Positions 55,094 through 64,000 of a stretch of 64,000 nucleotides of DNA are shown one piece after another. Under the pieces are notes generated by a model, which saw nothing but the letters and a program-made list of their open reading frames with translations, made no database searches and was not told where the DNA came from. The position numbers and the translations under genes are program-made. The first letter of the stretch is position 1, and each line of letters opens with the position of its first letter. The stretch is from Anastrepha obliqua (lineage: Eukaryota; Arthropoda; Insecta; Diptera; Tephritidae), in assembly GCF_027943255.1 (NCBI RefSeq), contig NC_072896.1, forward strand, positions 32,886,501 through 32,950,500, given 5' to 3'.

Positions 55094-56259
55094 TACTTAA
55101 GTTATGGTGGCCAAGAGTAATAATAAACGAAGGTCAACAACAAATAAGGATCAAAAACGGAAGAAAAAAGAGAAAAATATGGCTAGATAAAGCATACTTT
55201 GCGAAAACCTACGCTGAAGTAGCAACTGCCTTGCTGATCTTAAATGATGAACAGAGTCAGCAAAATGGGGTATCTCTCTACTGCGCTGCATGAAATGTCT
55301 GAGATCAAATCAGTAGCAAAAAGACATTTCTTTGATAACGTATTACCTGTACTCGTTCGGGCATAGAATCATCGCAAGCTTATCTTAACCTTTCCACTAA
55401 GAGTTTCGTTCTATTCTTAGGGGAACCAGCTGTGGATTGGATTCGGTTAGTCACGAATTCAATAACTTCGCTAGCAAGTCCTTTCTTCTTCTTGTCCTTT
55501 CACTTTGAACCTGTAGGCATATTTGGACCTGTATGTATACATGTGTATGTATGTATATACATATGTACATCCATAAATCCGTGCATATCATTAAACACGC
55601 CGTACAAGTAATATTTGTGTACTTGCGTGCACTTCCTTCCTACCACAGGAGAGGTGCATGTTTGAGGCGGAACCCTCCTAAGCACGGAGTGTTCAATAGG
55701 AAAGATTACGACAAACAAACAAATAAACGAATGACAACAACAAGTATGTATGAATATGTGTGTATGTGCGCATATTATATAAAGATGTGTTTGTGTGTCA
55801 GTCAATTCGATAGCAGTGAATGACACTAAATCCGGGCTGGCTAAGGGTAAATGCACTTTGAAAGCGATGTAACGATGCAGTTGCGCAATGAGTATCGACT
55901 GACGTTGATAGAATGCAATTGCAAGCAATATGGAATCCTCATACTTTTTTTGTTGTTTTTGTTACAACGAATGCTATGGCTAATGGTTGTTGCAGTTGTG
56001 TTTTCTCTCATTGTCACGCCTATGACAGTTGGATGTACGAATAGTTGCATGTATGTGCTTATATATGGATGTGCTTATGTATGTATGTGTGTATGTATAT
56101 ATGTATTTATGTATGTATGTGCTTATACATTTATATGCGTCCGCATTACAATTGCTTGTGGCAAGCGGCGTCCCATCGACTAGCCGTCTACCCTGTCTAT
56201 TGACGGCGGTCGCTTTGTTTATATGAATAACCCGCTTGTGTGAATGCGCATGGGCTTTT
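55094..56259. other. Unassigned DNA with TATG microsatellites
   Basis: GTATGTATGTATATACATAT-type runs at 55530-55570 and 56030-56125. Overlapping frames on both strands through these repeats are not genes. Confidence 0.5.
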
Positions 56260-56512
56260 TTTTTTTGTTTACGAAGGGGGAATCTTTCATAGATACCGTC
56301 AATTTAGACGGCATGCACGATTCATACTGCTTGCTAAGGGTACACCTCGTTCGGGACCACGCACAGTCAGTAATTTTCATACTGTCTGGACTTGCAAAAC
56401 AGTACACCTACGTACTAAACCCTTGAACTCCGTTTCCTCCACCACTCTCCCTGCGGAACTGCTTCAACGTATTACTTCGCAGGGCTGGTTAGCTATATAG
56501 CTTCGTCAATGT

Positions 56513-57517
56513 CTATCGGTTAATGCGTCTCATTTGTTCAATGTATCTGAGTTCTTTTTGAACTCTAGTAGCGTATGCAGCTACCTCCTCCCACTTTTCT
56601 TCCGATTGCAACATGAACTCGACTACGTCAGTTGCATTTGGAATTAATCTTCCTGTTATAAAGCGTGGGCAGTGGAAACTGGCATGTTCCACGTCTTCTT
56701 CTACATTGATGCACACAGGGCAGTAGGGGCTGTCATCATGCCCGAACCTGTGCAGATATTTCCTAAAACCTCCATGTCCAGAAAGAAACTGTGTCACGTG
56801 GTAGGTTGTATCTCCAAAACTCCGATTTAGCCATGGTCGCAAATCGGGAATCAGTTTATAGGTCCATCGCCCTTTACTGGAGGTATTCCATCGGTCTTGC
56901 CACCTTGTTAGTGACACAAGCCGCTCTTCTTCTCTCACCGCTTTTTTATTTATTTCAGCATCCGCTGCACATCTGTCGTAGACTCGCTTCATTTCACTCG
57001 CGAGAATATCCGCTGGTATCATACCAGCTATGGCAAACGCCGCGTCATCCGATATTGTTCTGTAGCCGCAACATGCCCTTAAGGCACTTAGCCTATATAC
57101 AGACAATAGCTTCCTTTTGTTATCCTTCAGTTCCACCGCATTTGCCCAAACTGGGGCTGCATACAAGAGGACTGAAGTGGCCACATTTGCAAGCAACTTC
57201 CTTCTAGTTGACTTAGGACCACCTATGTTAGGTAGGATCCTTGAGAGTGCCGCTTGTATGTTAGCGGTTTTCTCTACCGCGTAGTCAATATGGGCCTTAA
57301 AATTTAACCTACAATCTATAATAACTCCTAGGTATTTCAGAGCCGGTTGTGAGTGAACAATTTGCTCTCCCACTCTGATTCTCATCTGCTCGACTTTTTT
57401 CCGACTTGTTATCAGAACCGTCTCCGTTTTTTGTTCTGCCAATTTGAGTCCCGCCTGTTCGAGCCAGTCTTTCACTTGTTTTATCGCTCCATTTGTAATC
57501 TGCTCCACTTCCTGTAT
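56513..57517 (-). pseudogene. R1-clade ORF2, C-terminal half
   Basis: Begins after the hAT insert with IQEVEQITNGAIKQVKDWLE and LAEQKTETVLITSRKK (thumb), ALKYLGVIIDCRLNFKAHID, then the conserved region YAAPVWANAVELK and SALRACCGYRTISDDAAFAI. It ends with the R1-type zinc region FLSGHGGFRKYLHRFGHDDS, PYCPVCINVEEDVEHASFHC and PRF. GHG.FR.YLHRF and the C..C...H...C arrangement are hallmarks of R1-clade ORF2. The stop is at 56513-56515. Open throughout, about 335 residues. Confidence 0.88.
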
Positions 57518-57525
57518 GTGCTTAG

Positions 57526-58669
57526 CAGAGAACTGCAAGCGGTGGTATTTTTCTGACTTGCGATCCACTCACAAAAAAAGCGGTATCAATATGTACGACC
57601 AACGCAAACTAAGCGGTGTTTGCGCTGAGCAGAACCGCAACAGAGCAGTAAATGTTCTATGTACATATATCGTTTGTACATCCGAGTCTTTCTTTGTTCA
57701 GTCTTTGCTTCGTTTATAACTACCGCTTGTGCGATCACTTCGGCTATGCGGTGCTGCATATGACCGCTACCGAATGACAAAAATACTGAAAACACCGCCT
57801 GCACAAATAGATCATAAGACACAAGCAAAAGAGTACCACTAAAAAATATCTATGCCATCGCGCGTTCACTCAATACATAAATGATTAGCACTCGAAGGAG
57901 TCCACTTTCTTATTTATGTTTTTTTATCTTTGTTTTCGTCGGCAGTGCTTTAACAAAGGGCACGAATCACTCTACTTGCAGATATGTATGTATATTATAT
58001 TAATGTGTGCATGTAATTATATGTTTATTTTTAAAAGATTTATAATGACGGAGAATTAAAATTTTATTGCTGAGAAAATTTCTTTATATCTTTATACATA
58101 AGTATCTTTAGAAGTAAGTTAAAAGAAAAATTATTATTTGTGTTTGTACGATAAGTAATTTGTAAGAGAATGAATTTCAATTTTTATTTTAAAGTTCATT
58201 TTATTTTCTGTCATAATTAATAGTAATATGCAATAATATATTAATAAAATAATATCACTGCTTCAATAAAGAAAAAACTTTTCATTTCAAAATACTGCTA
58301 TATATGTACATACATATGTATAAAAATCCTTTTTTTTCGTGCGCTGCTATGAATTATACTGCAGACAATCTCACTATTTGCAAGGGATGACGACGCGGTG
58401 TTTGCGGTGTTTTCCTCATTTGACAGATTTCACACATCACACCGCTTAGCCGAAGTTGAATATACGATTGCTTTCAAATCTAACACCCGAGTATACGAGA
58501 TATTCATACACTCAACAATCGCGGTAATAGCGGTATTGATCAGCACACACACCGTCATGGAAAGGAATGCTTCAGCTCAAATCACTTGCCGTTTGAGTAT
58601 GAGTAGTGAGTTGAAACAGAGTATTGAAGCGGTGTGTAAGCAGTAGCAGTACACCGCTGCAGTTCTCTG
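57526..58669. mobile_element. Non-autonomous hobo-like hAT element
   Basis: The left end CAGAGAACTGCA (57526-57537) and its inverted copy TGCAGTTCTCTG (58658-58669) are identical to the 12-bp TIR of the Drosophila hobo element as I recall it. An 8-bp duplication GTGCTTAG sits at 57518-57525 and 58670-58677, with T at position 2 and A at position 7 as hAT elements prefer. Removing the element and one copy restores VAKHIQEVEQ in the host ORF. The 1144-bp element has no transposase frame. Both ends and the interior carry many GCGGT/ACCGC motifs, likely binding sites. Confidence 0.92.
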
Positions 58670-58677
58670 GTGCTTAG

Positions 58678-59515
58678 CCACCGTCACTATCGCTATATCA
58701 TCCGCAAAGCCTATTATTCTTACCTCTCTGGATACCGGTAAGCGAAGGACTTTGTCGTACATGATATTCCAGAGTACAGGACCTAGGACCGATCCTTGTG
58801 GCACGCCAGCAGTAACTTTGTACCTTTTTGTTCCAGCACTGCTCTCATACATCAGTTCTCTATCAGAGAAGTAACTCCTTAATATCCTGAGAAGATACGG
58901 CGGAATGCCAATTTCATACAAGCTATTCAAGATGTGCGACCAGCTTGCCGAATTAAAGGCGTTTTTGACATCCAATGTGGTTACAGCACAGTATTCCTTG
59001 GTGCCCCAATGCCACCGCTTTCCTTCTATTGCCTTAATGGCCGTTTTGACAACCGTAGTAACCGCATCAATCGTCGAACGGTTTTTTCGGAAGCCAAACT
59101 GCATTGTACTCAATGCTCCCTTCTCCTCTAGTATAGGCAATAGTCTATTGCAAATAATACGCTCGAGTATTTTGCCTGTGGTGTCCAGTAGGCAAATCGG
59201 CCGGTACGAGGACAGATCGTCGGCTGCTCCTTTTCCTTTTGGTATCAACACAAGTCGTTGCAATTTCCACTGTGTAGGAAAAACGCCTTCGTCTAAGCAT
59301 TTTTGTAGTACTGCAACAAATATTTCGGGACGCAAGCGGATAGCCGCCTTAAGGGCTACATTTGGTATGCCATCCGGCCCCGGTGCTTTTCGGTCGCCGA
59401 TTTTCTTGCACGTTTCCATTATCTCTATTGCCGATACGACTGGAATCTGTTGGGTGTTTACGGTATCTGCAGATTCTAATCTGTCTATACTCGGTCCCTG
59501 GGGAAATAGCGTCAC
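58678..59515 (-). pseudogene. R1-clade ORF2, reverse transcriptase
   Basis: Open in one frame, with reverse-transcriptase motifs in order: KIGDRKAPGPDGIPNVALKA, VLIPKGKGAADDLSSYRPIC, QFGFRKNRSTIDAVTTVV, TTLDVKNAFNSASWSHIL (catalytic Asp), GVPQGSVLGPVLWNIMYD and RIIGFADDIAIVTVAKH (catalytic FADD). All catalytic residues are present. It stops at the hAT target duplication and continues at 57517. If joined to a normal N-terminus it would perform target-primed reverse transcription; here it lacks the endonuclease. Confidence 0.88.
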
Positions 59516-59560
59516 TACAATTCGATTAAGAATAACTGGGCATACGACTGATGGAGCTCG

Positions 59561-59852
59561 TTGGGTGTGTTTGTATATGTGTGTGTGTGTATTTTAGATG
59601 AATTTCAATATGCCTCCGTCAAACAGTGATGCAGCAATGGCACTGCAGTGTGAAAGCCATCAGCTTGAAATGATTTCGCAGACAGTGAGTTGTAAATCAT
59701 GAGAAACTGAGAGCGTAGCCTTGCTTTGCTGCTTTCTGCCTTATTATTTGATACTCAACAACTCTAAGCCCGAACTTACATATGCCATTAAAAGATTTCT
59801 AAGGTTAGTTTTTTGAAATATGTATTTAAGTTATAAAAATATAAAACATGCA
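59561..59852. other. Unassigned spacer
   Basis: GTGTGTGTGTGTG run near 59578-59590; no gene. Confidence 0.4.
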
Positions 59853-60019
59853 CAGTGGCGCAAAATTAATCATCAATTTTTTTGTAATAGCTTTCTTATT
59901 AAATTAAAAAATGATCTCGAGTGATGGAAATCTTTATTTAGATCTTTCCTGCAGCTGCCTAGTTCACGAGTGTCCAAATTATAAATCTTCCGATAGGGTG
60001 ATTAATTTTGCGCCACCTT
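59853..60019. mobile_element. MITE with GTGGCGCAAAATTAATCA ends
   Basis: Left end GTGGCGCAAAATTAATCATC and right end GGTGATTAATTTTGCGCCAC form near-perfect inverted repeats around about 125 bp of AT-rich sequence containing CTGCAGCTGCC. No coding. The same MITE is present at 4585-4905 and one end at 32990. Confidence 0.8.
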
Positions 60020-60650
60020 AAATAATACATATAAAACCCGTGACAAAATAATAGACCTCGACATTATGGGCAGTTTTTTTAAATTTGTTTTTTAATTTTT
60101 TCTTACTTTTACTAAATTTTTTTGTAATATTTTTTATAAAAGTTTAACTCATTGTCGAACAAAAACCATAAATGTACATAAATCCTCTTATAAATCTTCG
60201 GATAGGGTGATTAATTTTGCATCCCTCCTAGATAATACTATCAAACACGTGACAAAACAATATACCTCGACATTTTGGCCATTTTTTTCTTAAATTTTTT
60301 TTTTAATTTTTCTAAATTTTTTTTTTAACTTTTTTTATAAAAGTTTAACTCATTGCCAAACAAAAAACATAAATGTACATAAATCCTCTTATAAATCTTC
60401 GAATAGGGTGATTAATTTTGGATAATGCATATAAAGCCCATGACAAAACAATAATCTTCCAATAGGGTGATTAATTTTGCGCCACCTTGGATAATGCATA
60501 TAAAGCCCATGACAAAACAATAATCTTCCAATAGGGTGATTAATTTTGCGCCACCTTGGATAATACATATAAAGCCCGTGACAAAACAATAGACCTCGAC
60601 ATTTTGGACATTTTTGTTGACTTTTTTGTTTATTAGTATGTAAATCCAAA
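60020..60650 (+). repeat. Tandem array built from the MITE right end
   Basis: Repeats of AATAGGGTGATTAATTTTGC with GCCACCTTGGATAATRCATA and AAAGCCCRTGACAAAACAAT. Large units of about 200 bp (starting near 59985, 60187 and 60395) include CCTCGACATTTTGG and AAAAGTTTAACTCATTG-C, and smaller ones repeat every 69 bp (60456, 60525). An 86-codon minus frame across it (60389-60649) encodes the repeat itself (LLFCHGLYM.YPRWRKINHP) and is not a gene. Confidence 0.8.
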
Positions 60651-60779
60651 TTTAAAACATAACTTTACACAAAATTTACAAAAATTAGAATTCCACCAAC
60701 TTTTCATCACAATTTCTGGTACGCAGCTTAAAGCTTATTAAATTTATATTTAAAATTATAATAATGTACAAGTGGTTTC

Positions 60780-61680
60780 CGAAAAGTAGGGTAACTTGTG
60801 TGTTAAAAAGTTTGAATGAAAACTTTTCGGTTGAGGAGAGGCCTGAAAGTAGAAAAAAAGATTTTGCGTCGCAATCACAGGCTAAATGAGTGGTGTCAAT
60901 ATTTCGAAAAAAACGTTGCCTTTCACTTCGACATGCTGCAAAACAGGTCCATATGTCGAAATGTTACGTCCAAGAAGTGTGAAAAAATGAAGGCTTACGA
61001 TCTATATAAAAATATTGTAAGACCCAATCGAACTAATAAACAAAATAGGAGTAATAAAACACATACGCAAAAATTACACAGTCAGATATTCATAAATATG
61101 GCTGCGTGGTTATGGACTGTGAAATATAAGATTCAGGATGCAGAGTTTTACACTACAACAAAGAGAGTAGGAGTCATAAGTACCTTTAAGCTAAAAATAT
61201 TGGACAAGTGGCCTAAAAAATTTTTGATTTGCCAAGCCATCTTCCAGTGTGGTATGAAAAGCAAAGAGTTCATTACCACGGGCACTATAAATCAAAAACT
61301 TATTTGAAGGAGTTTTTGCAACAACGTTTGCTGGCATTGATAAAATATCATAAAGACGATTGATAAAATTTCATAAGTCCGATCTAGCATCGTGTCACTA
61401 TAGCCAATTTGCTATGAACTGGTATGAAAATCACAGGGTAAATATTGTTCAAAAACACTAAAATCCACCAAACTGCTCACAGTTGCAACCCATTGAAAAC
61501 TATTGGGCAATTGCTAAAGAAAATTGCTAAAAAACAAAAAAAAAAAAAAGGAACAACAGTTTAAAATGAATTGGCAGAGAGCAGAAGATACCGTAACAAA
61601 AATGGATATCTATCGCAAAAAAACTGATGTCCAGTCAAATCTAAATTGCGCCATTATTTATAACAAAGAGAATTGGTATA
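60780..61680 (+). pseudogene. Tc1-like transposase remnant
   Basis: The frame 60816-61307 ends with LDKWPKKFLICQAIFQCGMK and KEFITTGTINQKLI. Later frames read YLKEFLQQRLLALIKYHKDD, SDLASCHYSQFAMNWYENHR (second catalytic Asp region) and NPPNCSQLQPIENYWAIAKE (third block, with the terminal E of PIE), then WQRAEDTVTKMDIYRK. This is the order found in a Tc1/mariner-superfamily transposase common in insects. The first catalytic block near WTVKYKIQDAEFY has lost its acidic pair. Stops and shifts between blocks. Neither TIR was paired. Confidence 0.7.
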
Positions 61681-62429
61681 GTTTTTTGTGTTGATATGAG
61701 CTTTTTGTTCAACATGCAACATATTCAACATAACTTATACAAATTTTATGTTATAAAGATTTTCGACCGACCAATATTTTTCGTGTCCATTCTCTACGGG
61801 AAAAATTACATAATTTAAACATCCACTATGAGGACGTAACCAGATAAAATCCGCCAAAAATCAATTAATGAATGCCTAAGAACGTCGACATATCGATGTT
61901 GAGGTTATTCAGCAGCACTTTGCGTTTTTAAGTACTTCCGCACACTTCAGTTTTCTTCAGTTTTTCCAGGTCTGCCAGTGCTTTTTCTATCATCGATAGC
62001 ACCAGTTTCTGAAATTTTTGCAGTAACTTTTGAAAGGTACCATCCAGGAGTTATTCACAACTGGCATCTAGGCGTCACTTTTGAAAAACCCTATAAATTT
62101 ATAAACATAGAACCTATTTTGTCTCTTTCTAATAGAGAACGGCGAAATTTGTACAATTTTGTTGCATCACGTAAAGCACAGTAGCAATTCGTATAAACTA
62201 CTCAATAGTTGAAATATGAAATCGAAGTTTTCAGGGATAAGAGTTGCTGAGATGACTGTCGAGACTCGTGAAAATGTACAAGAAAAATTTAACTGTATAG
62301 GATAACCCCTTTAAAGCAACTACTGAAAGTCATTTGCATGAAATTCTGCTCCATTTTTTTTAAAAAGGATTACTCTTTCCAAAAAAAATATCAATAATTA
62401 AAAACATATTCATTCGCCTCCACTTTATA
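61681..62429. other. Unassigned; contains a terminus like the 585-bp insert
   Basis: A 68-codon + frame at 61978-62184 has no recognisable domain. TAACTGTATAGGATAACCCC at 62290-62309 read on the minus strand gives GGGGTTATCCTATACAGTTA, similar to the left end of the 54328-54912 insert, so an element of that family may lie to the left. Confidence 0.4.
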
Positions 62430-64000
62430 GGTGAATTAGATTAAACTCCAAGTGCTACATGGCTCGCACGAGTGCAGTAGCGTAATCAGAAAAGAGTTGC
62501 AAACAAGAGAGTACACTCTTGGTATGTTTTGAAGGAGCTTTTGACAATGCTGCCTTTGCTCTTCTATCAGAAGGAATGGATTAGACGAAATCATTGTCAG
62601 ATGGATGCCCTCTATGCTATCCAAGAGACTGCTTATCAGAGATGGAGAAGAAAACAATGAAGGAGTCAAAGTTGAGATTAAATGGCGCTGATCAAAAGGC
62701 GGTGTATCTATCACCACTTTAGAGCTTTGTTCTGCACTCTCTTCTTAATGATCTGCAGAAAATTGGACACATCCAAGCTTATGCGGATGATGTGTGCGTA
62801 CTAATCTCAGGATGAATGCTATGTAGAAGCTAATGCAATAAAACAAGATTGAGGCACCAATGCTCCAATTGCATAGTCTTTCGGTGAATCCTATAAAAAT
62901 TACCTTCGTGCTTTTTATAAGGAAACGCAATATGGAAGGCCTGTTACTACCCACTTTGAAAGAAGTAACTCTGCAACTCTCTTCTGAGGTCAAATACTTA
63001 GGGGTAATCTTCGATAGTAAGATAATTTGGAAACGCATGTCGCAAAACGCAAACGCAACGCAAAAAGGCTTCTCGAGCACTAAAAGTCTTCTGGCAGTGT
63101 AAGAGAACCTTTGGCAAGACATGTGGCCTAAGACCGGCGATAGTAAACTGGTTATACATCACCCTGATTAGACCAATTATAACATACGCCTCTGTAGTGG
63201 CAAGCAACTACGGTTAATTCCAGAGTAAAACCTCTAACTAGACTATAGAGAAGTGTGTGGGTATCATTGGGTATGACAGGTGCTTTAAGTACGATATCTG
63301 ACGATGCCCATAATATCATTCGAAGCTTACAACCTCGAGATCTTCAAATTCGAAAGGAAGCGTTGAAGGTTGCGTACAGGCCCAAGTTAAACGAAGTCTG
63401 GGGAACGAAGAAAACACTGGCCACTGTCAGATATACCCCGAGTTGTCGGTGCGGTGCAGACTGTTCTCGATGTCAGCGGACAGTCGGGTGCCTAACGTTA
63501 GCTTCGATAGGAAGTATGAAATTTTTATCCCAGATAGAGATCAATGGTTAGGTCCAGAGAACCTATTAAAGCTATTGTTACGTATCGAGTTAAATAATTA
63601 AAACCACCGTCTACTTTAAAGATATATAATTACTCAGATATTTAATTCAATAATGGAAAATAAACTAAAAGAAAAGAATGAATTTCAATGGACACATCCG
63701 TGTCGTTCGGCCACTCGATACGAACTAACTCCCGTCGCTCATCGGTCTCTCCTGTTCGGTGTTTCTCCATCAGTTGCACATTACCTAGGCTTGCCATCTA
63801 TCGTTGACAATATTTTAGCACACTTTCTACCCCGACGGATCCAAAACCCGTGATGGTAGCGGATCTGGATGGTCCTTAAACGAAGACACTAAGTACTCCT
63901 ACGGTACAAGACAGCTGGCTACGGTATCCTTAACGGAAATCCATGCCATCTACAATGTGACATACTGGCTAATTCAGAAAAAGTGGCGGTCCCTCAGCAC
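62430..64000 (+). pseudogene. Degenerate non-LTR retrotransposon running off the window
   Basis: From left to right the + strand has VCFEGAFDNAAFALLSEG (reverse-transcriptase motif A region), SLLNDLQKIGHIQAYADDVC with VLISG (catalytic YADD), VKYLGVIFDSKIIWKRMSQ (thumb), KYEIFIPDRDQWLGPENLLK, and from about 63820 FYPDGSKTRDGSGSGWSLNE then TRQLATVSLTEIHAIYNVTY. The last two are the RNase H D and E blocks. Frames change many times, and about 200 bp near 63600-63810 looks unrelated. Cut by the window end within RNase H. Confidence 0.7.

Larger units (their letters stand above)
56260..59560 (-). mobile_element. R1-clade non-LTR retrotransposon, 5' truncated, with hAT insert
   Basis: A minus-strand element with nearly continuous ORF2 coding from 59515 to 58678 and from 57517 to 56513, separated by the hAT element at 57526-58669. 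The endonuclease domain is absent, so the copy is 5' truncated near 59520-59560. Downstream of the stop at 56513 lies about 240 bp of untranslated sequence ending in an A-run (56260-56272 on the complement). The ORF carries no other clear lesion in the parts present, so the insertion is fairly young relative to most elements here. Confidence 0.85.

Noticed and set aside
55500..56200. Several open frames rich in Cys, Tyr, Met and Val
   Set aside because: They are translations of TATG/GTAT microsatellite sequence.
58905..59597. A 230-codon + strand frame
   Set aside because: Antisense to the R1-clade reverse transcriptase.
60389..60649. An 86-codon frame with a repeated peptide
   Set aside because: The repetition comes from the tandem DNA repeat of the MITE end; no evidence of coding.
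1..64000. CRISPR arrays, bacterial operons, riboswitches or rRNA genes
   Set aside because: No regularly spaced repeats, ribosome-binding architecture or rRNA/tRNA genes were seen; all signals are those of an animal genome.

Overview
This window looks like intergenic or heterochromatic DNA of a higher fly, most likely a tephritid fruit fly. The evidence is strong AT bias, a dense and varied load of Tc1/mariner elements, mariner relatives with an expanded (about 41-residue) last catalytic spacing like the rosa group described from Ceratitis, a hobo-type hAT element, a piggyBac-type element, an R1-clade retrotransposon and tRNA-derived SINE copies. The species call is inference. I find no convincing functional host protein gene. 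The only host-gene trace is a processed pseudogene of ribosomal protein S23 (39188-39591, + strand). One possible exon (18086-18352) is left open.

Layout. 0-5 kb: broken non-LTR retrotransposons, one of them (-) split by a deleted mariner at 2331-2860, then a mariner scrap, a Helitron helicase tail and a MITE carrying a short retroposon. 5-8.7 kb: two long foldback hairpins and unassigned DNA. 8.7-12.1 kb: RNase H-type and RTE-like retroelement tails, a satellite array and a deleted mariner. 13.9-17.6 kb: a TGGCCAAAAATGCGAAA array split by a mariner, then a mariner with 41-residue spacing. 18-22.2 kb: possible exon, degenerate TTAGA repeats, a SINE, a (-) reverse-transcriptase element and another 41-spacing mariner. 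23.4-26.4 kb: a satellite array interrupted by a mariner with an intact 348-residue transposase (24027-25294). 27.5-34.5 kb: three more mariners and a minisatellite. 35-36.4 kb: an extremely T-rich block with a duplicated unit of about 435 bp. 38.8-49.7 kb: retroelement tails in both orientations and the RpS23 pseudogene. 50.8-55.1 kb: a nested stack (mariner, piggyBac inside it, SINE inside the piggyBac, plus an unknown 585-bp insertion). 56.3-59.6 kb: a (-) R1-clade ORF2 interrupted by a hobo-like hAT element. 59.8-64 kb: a MITE with its ends amplified in tandem, a Tc1-like transposase remnant and a degenerate retroelement running off the window edge.

The sequence acts as a record of successive transposition. 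In several places the host coding frame closes exactly when the insert and one copy of the target duplication are removed, which gives the relative order of insertion. The element with the best chance of recent activity is the mariner at 24027-25294. Nothing here looks like a cooperating gene set or operon; the features are independent mobile elements and repeats.
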